The position numbers were made by a program, and so were the translations under genes. Shown here piece after piece: positions 45,951 to 53,982 of a DNA stretch of 64,000 nucleotides. The DNA comes from DATEKX01 sp963726785. Lineage in GTDB: Bacteria > Acidobacteriota > Blastocatellia > UBA7656. Where the stretch lies: the NCBI GenBank assembly GCA_963726785.1, contig CAVSDJ010000009.1, forward strand, positions 496,001 to 560,000. The letters run 5' to 3'. The notes under the pieces were generated by a model that saw only the letters and a program-made list of their open reading frames with translations, was not told the DNA's origin and did not search any database. The first letter of the stretch is position 1, and each line of letters opens with the position of its first letter.

Positions 45951-47852
45951 TTAGAAGAGTCCTTTGTCATCGTAAATGAAGTATCCCTCGTGGATTTCCG
46001 GCGTAATAGTGCTGCCAATCATTCCGTCGAGTAGAACCTTTAATAGGAACTTCTTTCCGGCAATCTTATTTCTTATGTCATAGTACAAGTCTCGAAGCTC
46101 AGACAGACTTGCGACGGTCTGCTTTTTGACTAGCTGGAAGGGTGAGACTGAGATATTTACGCTGCTTTCTGTATTGTTCGAGAGAGCACTATCAAGCGTC
46201 CAGGTTTCGCTACTCGTGCCCTGGCTCGCAATACTGGCAATGTGCCTGATCTGGCCTGCGTTCACACCATCAAGAATCGTGATCTCATCTCCGGTCTGCG
46301 CTCCTGTAAAGGCTGTTCCATTTACTCGTATCGTGATGGCCGTTGCTGAAGCGTTATTGGTTTGCGCCGAAGCCCAAAGCGGTCTTTTGAAGTTGTAAAT
46401 CTTCACGGTGGCATTAAAGGTAATGACAGGCGCGGTTTCGGAAATTCGTGAGCTAATCCCGATGTCGAGCTTTACCCCTTCTCCGGTCTTCTTGTTGGAG
46501 CCTTCCCCTAGAACGTCGGTAATGAAATAAGCCGAAGCGGGTTTTCTGTTGTTGAGGAAACCGATGTACTTTTTAGTAGGGTTGTCAGTAGTGTAGGAGA
46601 GATGAGTAGTATTGTTATTGTCGAAAAAGATTGCGCCTCCGTTCACGCCGCGCAAACAGCCATTGGAAACAGGGGCAAACTCAAACAACCCTGTTTGTAG
46701 GTCAAGCAAGTACAGCCCTGCCTTGTTCCGGTTGGATCTTCCGCTCACACCCCAGAAGGCAAGGTATTTTCCGATGATCCACGCGCCCTGCGGGTTGATA
46801 TTGCCTAGAATAGTAGACTCGTTTGTAGAGTCATCAAGTGTCTGCTCAAGAATCGGCTCAATTGAGTATCCATTACAGTTGTAAATACCAAGCGAAGTAA
46901 TGACTATCCAGGCCCCGGTAGACTGTACTGGAATAATAGCCTTGACGTTTGCATTGAACCAAATCCAGGGAGCTATCGAGCGCGTCTGGTTTGGCTCCCA
47001 GAGCATCACAATCCCGCGATTATTAAAGTTCACCCCTAGTAGGATTCCAGTCCTTCCAGAGCGACAGGCAACAGACTTGAATCCGCTCGGTAGACTAAAG
47101 GCAGCACTGTTGAAACTATCGTCAGTGACGTTCAGTAAGGCAAAGCCGTTGTTATTCGGGATCACCACCCAATCTTCGTAGGTGTCCATCTGGCGCAGGT
47201 CAGTAACCTCATTGCTGATTCCGAAGTCTTTCCACTGGTCAGTACAGGATGAAAAGATGATATAGGATAGTCCGCTTGCCGTAGTGCCGGTGTAGTTGCT
47301 TGATAGAGTGATGTGGGTTGCGTCAGTGAAAGCAGATACCTTGTAGAAAGTATTCTCGCTTCCAACTCGAACCATCTTCCCTACCATTCCAGAGGTGAAA
47401 GTAGTACCAGAGCCGACAACTGCGTTTGAGCCGTTGGTTACTGCGATGGTGCCAGTGGTGTAATCAGGAGTTGTGGCAGGGTCGCATATGCCCAAGTATC
47501 TCCGCGTGGCATAGAGCAGTCTGTTTTTCTGGTCAAAGATCAGTCCGTTGCCGGAGGATGTCTCTCCTGGCTTATAAAACAATTGGTATGTACCGGAGCC
47601 GATTTGCTCGCGGTAGATGCTGCCGTTTGAGTCAACCATTTCCACATATGACTGGCCACCAACCAAACCTTGAGTAAAGAAGTTTCCCAGGTTCAAGGTA
47701 GGCAAGTTTGTATCTGACCGCTCTTCTCCAATAACCCAGCCGGGAACCAAGCCAAAGCGGGATTTGTTCATCCCTTGGGAATAGAAGTACTCCCCAGGCA
47801 TACCGCCTGAGCCGAACCCTGAAAATGATTTGATTTGTTCAACTTTGATCAT
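45951..47852 (-). CDS. Phage tail/stopper-like beta-rich protein
   Basis: 633 residues, beta-propeller-like with repeated hydrophobic strands. Residues about 140-205 hold a small module (TTGTIAVTNGSNAVVGSGTT, GMVGKMVRV, THITLSSNYTG) also seen in the major capsid protein. Overlaps the start of nothing else but shares 4 bases with the fibre gene (ATGA). Probably part of the short tail or neck. Confidence 0.6.
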   Translation of the reverse strand: MIKVEQIKSFSGFGSGGMPGEYFYSQGMNKSRFGLVPGWVIGEERSDTNLPTLNLGNFFTQGLVGGQSYVEMVDSNGSIYREQIGSGTYQLFYKPGETSSGNGLIFDQKNRLLYATRRYLGICDPATTPDYTTGTIAVTNGSNAVVGSGTTFTSGMVGKMVRVGSENTFYKVSAFTDATHITLSSNYTGTTASGLSYIIFSSCTDQWKDFGISNEVTDLRQMDTYEDWVVIPNNNGFALLNVTDDSFNSAAFSLPSGFKSVACRSGRTGILLGVNFNNRGIVMLWEPNQTRSIAPWIWFNANVKAIIPVQSTGAWIVITSLGIYNCNGYSIEPILEQTLDDSTNESTILGNINPQGAWIIGKYLAFWGVSGRSNRNKAGLYLLDLQTGLFEFAPVSNGCLRGVNGGAIFFDNNNTTHLSYTTDNPTKKYIGFLNNRKPASAYFITDVLGEGSNKKTGEGVKLDIGISSRISETAPVITFNATVKIYNFKRPLWASAQTNNASATAITIRVNGTAFTGAQTGDEITILDGVNAGQIRHIASIASQGTSSETWTLDSALSNNTESSVNISVSPFQLVKKQTVASLSELRDLYYDIRNKIAGKKFLLKVLLDGMIGSTITPEIHEGYFIYDDKGLF

Positions 47853-49279
47853 AAGCCTAATGGAGGATATTTATCGTCGTATGTAGTAGACCGGCCTGAA
47901 TATTTGTCAGAATAGCTAGAGCCTCGATTACTATACTTGTCGCTAAAGCTTGTACTGCGGCTAGAGAACTTATCTGAAAAGAAGGTTGAGAGGCCGTTTA
48001 GCAGTTTCTGAATCGTATCCAACAAGCTCAGTGTTTCAGTGAATACTTTGCCAATAATCCTGGTAAATGTATCTGTTAGGCTCACTATTTCTGTAAAGAC
48101 CCTACCGAAGGAAAGACCTCTGATAAGGCTGTCTGTATGCGTTACTGTTTCAGCCAAGAACTTGGCTATTGTGCGAATTACCGAGTCAGTATAGGTAATT
48201 GTTTCGGAGAGGACTTTGCTGGGTAATCGGATCAGAGTATCAGTGCTGGTAATCGTTTCAATGAGGCTTCTGGCGAGTTGTTTTAAGAAGGTATCAGTAT
48301 GAGTAATTGTTTCGGTCAGAACTTTGGTCGAGCCGCGAATCAGTGTATCTGTATGGCTGATGATCTCGCTGAGAGTTTTCCCTGTAACTTTGACGACAAG
48401 GCTATCAGTATAGCTGGTAACTTCAGAGAATAACTTTCCCGCTTGTTTAAGGAGAGTATCAGTAAGAGTGACGGTTTCTGTTCGGGTCTTGCTGGTCGTT
48501 TTGTTCAACGTGTCTGTATTCGTTTCCGTCTCAGAGAGTACTTTCCCAGCAAGCTTTGCGAGGGTATCAGAATGGGTAACGGTTTCCGTGAGAGTCTTTG
48601 TGAAAGCCGTTCCTGAGGCTTTAATTTCAATAGCGATAATTCCAAGTTCATCACCACTAGCACATGAGAAGTCTACGGTTGTGTCGTTGTCACTCCTAAA
48701 CTCGGTCATTACGTCCAAATTCGCAGAGGTGAAGTCATCGGCTATCTTGGTAAAGCCTGATCCTTGGGTAAGAGAGGAAGAAGCGCCGCCGTTTACACAC
48801 GCCCCATAGGTTGCATTGTTCGCACTTCCGAAAGCAGCCAGAGTTCCGGTAAGAGTAGTCGCCGTTCCTGCTGAGTCTTTATTGGTAACTGACTGGACAA
48901 TAGCACCTGAACCATTTGTACCGGACGTATCGAATCCTGATGCTGACTCGTCTAGGTTCCACTGACAATGAGTTTGGCTTTGCCCTCCGAAGTCTATTGT
49001 TAAAGCCCCAGAAGAGGGACTAGCACCTAAAGCCCTAAATAGAGTTACGCGCTTACGGCTGCTGCTTGTGTCGTCGTAGACAACAGTAGCAATTGCTACC
49101 CATGTAAGACCGCATCCGGTTACAGTCGGTTGGTTGGAGTTTGCAGTAATTCCTGTTCTACTTGCGACTGTTAAAAGTTGAAGTCTGTTAGCACCTGGAC
49201 TTACTGAAGCAGTATTATAAGAAGATGCTCCTGTTGAGCTACCGCTTTTTGTAAGGTTTGTAGGTGTTGCTACTGCCAT
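47849..49279 (-). CDS. Tail-fibre-like protein with tandem repeats
   Basis: 476 residues. N-terminal beta domain (1-220, Ser/Thr/Gly-rich) followed by about ten 20-21-residue repeats of the form TLTETITHTDTLIRxxxK (225-425) and a C-terminal run of four SxSDKYSxR-type units. Regular amphipathic repeats suggest a trimeric shaft. Located with tail genes; likely a receptor-binding or spike protein. Confidence 0.68.
   Translation of the reverse strand: MAVATPTNLTKSGSSTGASSYNTASVSPGANRLQLLTVASRTGITANSNQPTVTGCGLTWVAIATVVYDDTSSSRKRVTLFRALGASPSSGALTIDFGGQSQTHCQWNLDESASGFDTSGTNGSGAIVQSVTNKDSAGTATTLTGTLAAFGSANNATYGACVNGGASSSLTQGSGFTKIADDFTSANLDVMTEFRSDNDTTVDFSCASGDELGIIAIEIKASGTAFTKTLTETVTHSDTLAKLAGKVLSETETNTDTLNKTTSKTRTETVTLTDTLLKQAGKLFSEVTSYTDSLVVKVTGKTLSEIISHTDTLIRGSTKVLTETITHTDTFLKQLARSLIETITSTDTLIRLPSKVLSETITYTDSVIRTIAKFLAETVTHTDSLIRGLSFGRVFTEIVSLTDTFTRIIGKVFTETLSLLDTIQKLLNGLSTFFSDKFSSRSTSFSDKYSNRGSSYSDKYSGRSTTYDDKYPPLGL
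48010..48610. repeat. Tandem 60-63-base repeats inside the fibre gene
   Basis: About ten degenerate units encoding the TETITHTDTLI repeat. On the plus strand each shows GTATCAGT(A/G)TG..GTAATTGTTTC-like text. Tandem repeats of this kind can change copy number. Confidence 0.75.
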
Positions 49280-49282
49280 GAA

Positions 49283-49906
49283 TTAAGCTGCTTTTACTTT
49301 CCAAGTGAACTGAAGAGAATCACCGCTTACCACGTTGACCGCAGAGAAGACCTGGCGGCATAAGAGAGTGCCAGTGGTATCAGCGTTGAATACCCCTGAT
49401 TCAGTGATGGCCATTGTCGCGGTTTCGCTGACCGTTCCAACCAGTTGAGCCGTATCATTGGTAACAGTGGTAGTGACGCGAGAGGCAGTCACCGAAGCAG
49501 TAGCAAGAGCGTGAACACCAGAGGCCGCTGTACCATCTGCTTTCTTTTCAGTTTCAAGGGCAGTATCGGCAGCATTGGCCGCAGTCGTTCCTGTACCTTG
49601 ACCAATGGCAGTAAAGGCAGCAGCGCCACCAGAGCCGTTGATACGAGAGGCTACCGCAGCTTTACCTGCGTCAGTGATCAGGTTCTTAAATATCTTCCGG
49701 TCGCTCCAAATCCCCAACAAAGGAGAGATGAGAGGCGCATACCAGCGATTAACCCAAAGGGGAGAAAGATAACCTTTAGAGATGAGTTTTCGAGCAATCT
49801 TGTTCTCCTGAAAAATCGGCTTGGCATTGCCGTACCTATCCAGATGGACTAATTCCACATTCGTGTCGAGTGGGATTAGTCCAGCCATTTCCATTACATC
49901 TTGCAT
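49283..49906 (-). CDS. Phage structural protein
   Basis: 207 residues. Helical N-terminus, a hinge, then Ala/Thr-rich beta region (GSGGAAAFTAIGQGTGTTAA ... ESGVFNADTTGTLLCRQVFS). The VSGDSLQFTWKVKAA end resembles tail or decoration proteins in other phages. 3 bases upstream of the fibre gene. Confidence 0.55.
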   Translation of the reverse strand: MQDVMEMAGLIPLDTNVELVHLDRYGNAKPIFQENKIARKLISKGYLSPLWVNRWYAPLISPLLGIWSDRKIFKNLITDAGKAAVASRINGSGGAAAFTAIGQGTGTTAANAADTALETEKKADGTAASGVHALATASVTASRVTTTVTNDTAQLVGTVSETATMAITESGVFNADTTGTLLCRQVFSAVNVVSGDSLQFTWKVKAA

Positions 49907-49907
49907 A

Positions 49908-50204
49908 TTAGAGTTCCTTGTTTACTAACTTGTTAATTGTCTTATCGGCTTGTGTGTCTAAGGCTTCTTGCTCTTTGCGTGAATCAGCCAGGGCAAGATC
50001 AGCCTTGTAGCCTTGGGCCGTTTTCTTTACCTCCTGCTCGATTTCTTTTTGTTCGGTATCGAGAGGGAAACCGAGTTTGCGGACGGATAAAACCGTCTCG
50101 CCTTCGAGGATTTCAAACGTCACATCAAGAAACTGGCTACCGTCCTCAACGAGGGTTTCTTTAGTTATGCTTGTGATCCTCGCATCAATGATTTTCTTAG
50201 GCAT
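49908..50204 (-). CDS. Small phage structural-operon protein
   Basis: 98 residues: beta half (VEDGSQFLDVTFEILEGETV) and Lys/Glu/Ala coiled coil. No family known. Directly precedes the 207-residue gene (1-base gap). Confidence 0.5.
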   Translation of the reverse strand: MPKKIIDARITSITKETLVEDGSQFLDVTFEILEGETVLSVRKLGFPLDTEQKEIEQEVKKTAQGYKADLALADSRKEQEALDTQADKTINKLVNKEL

Positions 50205-50260
50205 TAAGGGAAGATTTAATTTTCTAATCCCCGCCCTCGCAAAAGGGCAGAGGTAGAAAA

Positions 50261-50758
50261 CTAGAGGGTTTCCATACCAGGAATGAAGGGGAAGGGAGTG
50301 TTGACGTAGACTACGTTCGGGACAACAGTAGCGTCATCCAGTGCAGTAGTACCGCCAACAAAGTTGCCGGTTCCGGTCGGGTTGACCTCAATGAAGCCAA
50401 CTACAGCTTCACCATCAGTGATGGTCGGCCAGGTCACGCCTGCGCGAGTCGTGCCTTCAGTACCCATGTAGGTGGTGAGCGTACCCGAAGCATTTACCGT
50501 GAACACAAAGACATTGAACTTTGCGTTAGTCACCGTACCTACCAAGGCAGCACAATCAGCGGCAGCTTTGCTAACAAGCACGCCGTCAATGACAGCCTTG
50601 ATGGTGTTAACAGTCTTCACGATTGCTGATCCACCAGTCTTGATGGCAAGGCCAGCGGTGTTGAACACCATATTGCACATTCTGCGCTGGAGCTTATCCA
50701 GAGGCGTTTCAAACTCGGTAAGGCTATTCGGGAATTTAAATGATCTTGTGCGAGACAT
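50261..50758 (-). CDS. Capsid decoration-like protein
   Basis: 165 residues, beta-rich with TVTNAKFNVFVFTVNASGT and VVGFIEVNPTGTGNFVGG. Position directly after the major capsid gene, with a strong hairpin between, fits a decoration or head-fibre protein. No sequence signature, so tentative. Confidence 0.5.
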   Translation of the reverse strand: MSRTRSFKFPNSLTEFETPLDKLQRRMCNMVFNTAGLAIKTGGSAIVKTVNTIKAVIDGVLVSKAAADCAALVGTVTNAKFNVFVFTVNASGTLTTYMGTEGTTRAGVTWPTITDGEAVVGFIEVNPTGTGNFVGGTTALDDATVVPNVVYVNTPFPFIPGMETL

Positions 50759-50782
50759 TCGAGTAGAAAATTAATAGGGAAT

Positions 50783-50810
50783 ACCCCGGCCCTCCGAAGA
50801 GAGCCAGGGT
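50783..50810 (-). terminator. Hairpin with UUCG-type loop after the capsid gene
   Basis: ACCCCGGC (50783-50790) with GCCAGGGT (50803-50810) and an inner CTC-TTCG-GAG on the minus strand. A weakly T-rich stretch follows. Probably attenuates read-through so that capsid is made in excess. Confidence 0.6.
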
Positions 50811-50816
50811 AAAAAC

Positions 50817-51920
50817 TTAGGCGAACTTCACGAAAGCGTGAACACCGAACTTGCGGCGGTCATCTGCTACTTTACCGTCGTAAACAAAGAGGTCTTTGTA
50901 GGCGGTTCCGAAGTTACCAATCAGATCTTCTTCCATTCCAACTTCTAATGCTTTATCAGCAAAGGTGAGGAAGTTCTTGTGGCCACCAAGAATGTGGTAG
51001 CCATTAGTGTTGTCTCCGGTCAGACGATTGCTCCTGATGATTTTGAAGCCTTCAAGAGTTCCCATATAGCCTTTAACAACCAACTGCTGGAACGCAGGCT
51101 CGACAGCGAGCTTGATGCCCGTGTCTTTGGCCATCGTGGTCCAGGCAGCCGGAGGAATGACTAAGAAGCGGTCTTCGTCTGGTACTTCAGCTTCGTTCAA
51201 ATATTGCTGAAGAGTCAGCACCATCGTCAGGAAGGACGGGTTAGAACCACCGTTATCAATGGTCTTTACCGTATTGGCCTGGATAGTGTAGGAAGCGCCA
51301 GCACCGATAGCCCCGCCAGTGTAGGCAGAGGTTTCATCATCCTTGTCATCCTCAATAGTGATTGAGGTGGTCGAAGTGAAGGTTTTTACGCGATACCAGA
51401 CAGAGTGGCCGGTAGCTTTGAAGGGCTTGCCAACCATACCAGCGATAAACGTGGTGCCTGATCCGGTGACTACGCCGGTAGTAACGTCAACCGTCACGGT
51501 TCCGGTAGTGTAATCAGTACCATACCACTGACCGGAAGCTACATCAGGGTAGAAGCCAAGAATATAAGTCATCATGTTCTTCTTGCGCTCATTGGCAGTC
51601 TGTTCAAGGACAGTACCACGAGGGTTCTTGATGTAGCTGACCCATTTATCAATGGTCTTTTCCTTCCAGTAGAAGGCTTTCTTTTGCGCGATGCGGAATA
51701 CGGTGTTTACTTCCGTGAGGTCATCGGCTGTGAGGTTGGTGCCGGTATAGTCTTTTTCTGTGATCTTATTCAGAGACAAGATGTTCAGAACAGAACCAAC
51801 GGCGTTAATCTCACCCTCATAGTCGCGGTTTACGATTTCATCAATCGGAGCGTTTTCGTAGATCTTTTTGACAAGTTTCTGCGAAAAGCCCTCAGCGACT
51901 TTAGTTCCATATGCGGACAT
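50817..51920 (-). CDS. Major capsid protein
   Basis: 367 residues. Starts like HK97-fold capsids without a protease prodomain (EGFSQKLVKKIYENAPIDEIVNRDYEGEI is N-arm-like), with TGTNLTADDLTEVNTVFRI and an ending KDLFVYDGKVADDRRKFGVHAFVKFA. Residues about 140-205 contain an inserted module (TTGTVTVDVTTGVVTGSGTT, GMVGKPFKA, SITIEDDKDD) shared with the 633-residue tail protein. Preceded by the scaffold gene. Fold not verified, but position and size fit. Confidence 0.78.
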   Translation of the reverse strand: MSAYGTKVAEGFSQKLVKKIYENAPIDEIVNRDYEGEINAVGSVLNILSLNKITEKDYTGTNLTADDLTEVNTVFRIAQKKAFYWKEKTIDKWVSYIKNPRGTVLEQTANERKKNMMTYILGFYPDVASGQWYGTDYTTGTVTVDVTTGVVTGSGTTFIAGMVGKPFKATGHSVWYRVKTFTSTTSITIEDDKDDETSAYTGGAIGAGASYTIQANTVKTIDNGGSNPSFLTMVLTLQQYLNEAEVPDEDRFLVIPPAAWTTMAKDTGIKLAVEPAFQQLVVKGYMGTLEGFKIIRSNRLTGDNTNGYHILGGHKNFLTFADKALEVGMEEDLIGNFGTAYKDLFVYDGKVADDRRKFGVHAFVKFA

Positions 51921-51955
51921 TTGGAGGGTTTCCTATAGATACCCTGTATGACGAG

Positions 51956-52042
51956 TTATTCGAGTTCTTCGATTTGGTTGGAGTCCAGAAGTTCCTTATA
52001 CCGCTTATAATCGGTCTTACGGATTTCTCCGGCCTCTTCAAT
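51956..52042 (-). CDS. Possible 28-residue frame between scaffold and capsid
   Basis: Reads IEEAGEIRKTDYKRYKELL... from an ATT overlapping the scaffold TGA, or by +1 shift from the scaffold frame. No normal start codon. Helix-like and acidic; may be a real coupled peptide or chance. Confidence 0.3.
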   Translation of the reverse strand: MEEAGEIRKTDYKRYKELLDSNQIEELE

Positions 52043-52730
52043 CGAAGATCTTCTTTGGCTTTAGTGGCTCACGAGGTCCACCATTACCAGTAGGCAGCGC
52101 TTCTCTCGGCATAGGCTGCGGATTCGGAGTAGCCGGTGTTTCTTCTTCAGCATCGAAGAGGAAAGCCCTGGCTAGAGTATCCAGTGAAAGGCCGACATTA
52201 TTCTTGCGCTTCGCAAAGCGCCGGAAGTCGGTTTCTTTACCGGCAAGCTTTTTGAATTGATCTGGAGGATTCTCCAAGAAGTCATCAAGCTTATCGTCTA
52301 GCTGTTGGCGGGCCAGTAAATCCTGCTGCTGTGCCTCAAGCCTGCGCTGGCGCATCTCCTGAGCTTCCTGTTTGACATAGAAGTTCTTGCTAACCGGGTC
52401 GAGTTCGTCCCAATTAGAGTAGAGCGCACGCATAGCCTCATCAGTCGGGGTATCTTGCTTTGTTAAAGATTCAATTTGAGCTTGTGCAACTCTCACCCGT
52501 TCAGCGTTAAGGATTGATTCCTGTGCTGAGGCTACGAATTTTTCTTTCGGGACGTAGCCAGGCGGGGGAGTTTGCGGTTCCTGTGGAGTTTGCTCAGGTT
52601 GCGGATCAGCCTCAATAGGAGGATCAACAACTACTTCACCAGGGGTTTGGGGAGTTTCCATCTCCTCACCAGCTTGCGGAGTGGTGATTTCCGGTTCCGT
52701 TCCCTCACCGGGAGTTTGGATAGGTTCCAT
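52038..52730 (-). CDS. Capsid scaffold protein (probable)
   Basis: 230 residues. Pro/Glu/Gln-rich disordered N-terminus (PQTPGEVVVDPPIEADPQPE), a Gln-rich coiled coil (about 95-160), and a basic C-terminal end (GGPREPLKPKKIF), the usual build of a scaffold that binds capsid by its tail. Sits just before the capsid gene. No protease motif. Confidence 0.72.
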   Translation of the reverse strand: MEPIQTPGEGTEPEITTPQAGEEMETPQTPGEVVVDPPIEADPQPEQTPQEPQTPPPGYVPKEKFVASAQESILNAERVRVAQAQIESLTKQDTPTDEAMRALYSNWDELDPVSKNFYVKQEAQEMRQRRLEAQQQDLLARQQLDDKLDDFLENPPDQFKKLAGKETDFRRFAKRKNNVGLSLDTLARAFLFDAEEETPATPNPQPMPREALPTGNGGPREPLKPKKIFD

Positions 52731-52831
52731 TTGATTGTGCCGTCTCTTATTAGGAGGTTTGGCAGATTATTTTTCGATTGAATAACGGAGAAACTTGATA
52801 TATCTTTTTTAAAGAAAGAAAGGTTGGTGCT

Positions 52832-52894
52832 AGTCCGCGACCCCAAAACCGTTGCCAACGTGCCTTCTTGGTTTACCAATGCACACTGCGGACT
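52832..52894. ncRNA. 63-base closed hairpin element
   Basis: Ends AGTCCGC (52832-52838) and GCGGACT (52888-52894) form a 7-bp closing stem; inside are CGTT-GGC-AACG and a TTGG/CCAA hairpin on the minus strand. Recalls a tRNA-like fold but is too short. It is upstream of the scaffold (minus) and the small plus-strand gene. Confidence 0.45.
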
Positions 52895-52917
52895 TCTCGA
52901 TTAGGAGAAGTGTGCAG

Positions 52918-53040
52918 ATGGACAATAAACATCCTTTCAATTTCTTTAGCAAAGCGGAATACATCATCATCAGAATTCTAATACTCATCCTGCTTTTAAT
53001 AGCCGTGTACAAGCTAATAAAAGTTGAATGGCCTCATTAG
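52918..53040 (+). CDS. 40-residue single-pass membrane protein, opposite strand
   Basis: ATG 52918 with AGGAG about 10 bases upstream; the longer frame from 52852 covers the hairpin and is unlikely. Polar start, one strong membrane helix (IIIRILILILLLIAVYKLI) and a short tail. Lone plus-strand gene in the structural block; overlaps the stop of the next minus gene by 4 bases. Confidence 0.5.
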   Translation: MDNKHPFNFFSKAEYIIIRILILILLLIAVYKLIKVEWPH

Positions 53041-53288
53041 GCTTCGGACTCTTCGGAAGATTTGCGACCTCTGCGAATCCGAGGCTGTTCTGCGGCTTCG
53101 GACTCCTCAGAGGTTTCATTAGCCTGTTCAGCTTCTTGCTGTTCGCTGAGGGCTTCAGCGTAGACGTGGCGCTGTTCCTCAGTGAGGTAGCTGCGACGTG
53201 CTCGCAAGAATGCTTTATCAGCGTCAGTAAGTGCTGCTGGCTCTTGAGCTAGAATTTCATCTAGCATTTTCTTGGATTGTTCATCCAT
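53037..53288 (-). CDS. Small acidic structural-operon protein
   Basis: 83 residues, helical, Ala/Glu-rich (LTDADKAFLRARRSYLTEEQR) with a Ser/Glu tail. In many short-tailed phages a similar small protein lies between portal and scaffold; function unknown. Confidence 0.55.
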   Translation of the reverse strand: MDEQSKKMLDEILAQEPAALTDADKAFLRARRSYLTEEQRHVYAEALSEQQEAEQANETSEESEAAEQPRIRRGRKSSEESEA

Positions 53289-53319
53289 AGTTACTTTCCT
53301 TTCTTATTTACTTGTTAGT

Positions 53320-53407
53320 TTGTCGGCAGTCCCCACCTCACGAGGAGGCAGAGGGATAAAGCAACAGCTTAGAAAACTGTCCTGCGTAAGCAGGGAACCA
53401 CCGACAA
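53320..53407 (-). ncRNA. Cloverleaf-like structured element
   Basis: 88 bases closed by TTGTCGG/CCGACAA (53320-53326, 53401-53407). On the minus strand it holds three arms: CCTGC-TTAC-GCAGG, ACAGT-TTTCTAA-GCTGT and CCTC-CTCGT-GAGG. The second looks like an anticodon arm with TCT, but the other arm positions do not fit a tRNA. Confidence 0.45.
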
Positions 53408-53671
53408 TTATTTTTGAAATCCGTTATAGCCTTTGAGTATTGAAAGCTCGTATGCGGAAACTGATTTGAATAAAGCCTCTGAAAGCAGGTTTATAAGGAT
53501 TATCATTTCATCAGGTCGAAGGCCAATTCTTGTGGCCTCATCAGACTTCTCAAATACCAGCATATGATTGTCACACTCAGGAACCCCCATTTTCTTCTGG
53601 TCACGCCGGTTTAAAAAATCAACGCGAATTTCCTTATTGTTTTTAAATTTGTAGCTACTGAGGGTTTTCAT
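53408..53671 (-). CDS. Hypothetical phage protein
   Basis: 87 residues, alpha/beta mix (KEIRVDFLNRRDQKKMG, RPDEMIILINLLSEALFKSV). No family recognised. It overlaps the stop of the upstream 104-residue gene by 4 bases, hence coupled. Confidence 0.5.
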   Translation of the reverse strand: MKTLSSYKFKNNKEIRVDFLNRRDQKKMGVPECDNHMLVFEKSDEATRIGLRPDEMIILINLLSEALFKSVSAYELSILKGYNGFQK

Positions 53672-53982
53672 TTGATTCGTTGTTCAATATGCTTCTCTAG
53701 CCACTCCCTGCGCTTTTCTGGGCCGGTAATGAAGGCGAGCATCATCTTGGCATTACGGATAGCGGCTTTCAGGTACAAATCCTTGTTAGGCTGGTTATCG
53801 TAGCTGGTCTGGTCGTATTCCAAGCGGTCAATGTAGGAAGGCAGGAACTTCTTCAGATCATCTATGGTGACTTCCGACTGTGTAAGAGTTTCAGCCCACT
53901 GCTGGTAGGTCTTTTTCTCTTCTTCGGTGAGCTTATCGTATGAGAGGCCGAGTTTTTCAAGCAGCGAGTGCAGGGACAGCAT
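53668..53982 (-). CDS. Hypothetical phage protein
   Basis: 104 residues, helical (LTEEEKKTYQQWAETL, AAIRNAKMMLAFITGPEKRR). Starts inside the end of the portal gene (26-base overlap). Small helical genes after the portal are common and usually structural or regulatory. Confidence 0.55.
   Translation of the reverse strand: MLSLHSLLEKLGLSYDKLTEEEKKTYQQWAETLTQSEVTIDDLKKFLPSYIDRLEYDQTSYDNQPNKDLYLKAAIRNAKMMLAFITGPEKRREWLEKHIEQRIK

Noticed and set aside
47160..47365. Internal small frames in the tail genes
   Set aside because: Shadow frames inside a well-supported protein gene with no ribosome sites.
48010..48610. CRISPR-like array
   Set aside because: Repeats are in frame, degenerate, without spacers, and encode the fibre repeats. 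No CRISPR array or cas gene is seen anywhere in the window.
53320..53407. tRNA gene with TCT anticodon
   Set aside because: No proper T-arm adjacent to the acceptor stem and D-arm geometry is wrong; kept only as a structured element.
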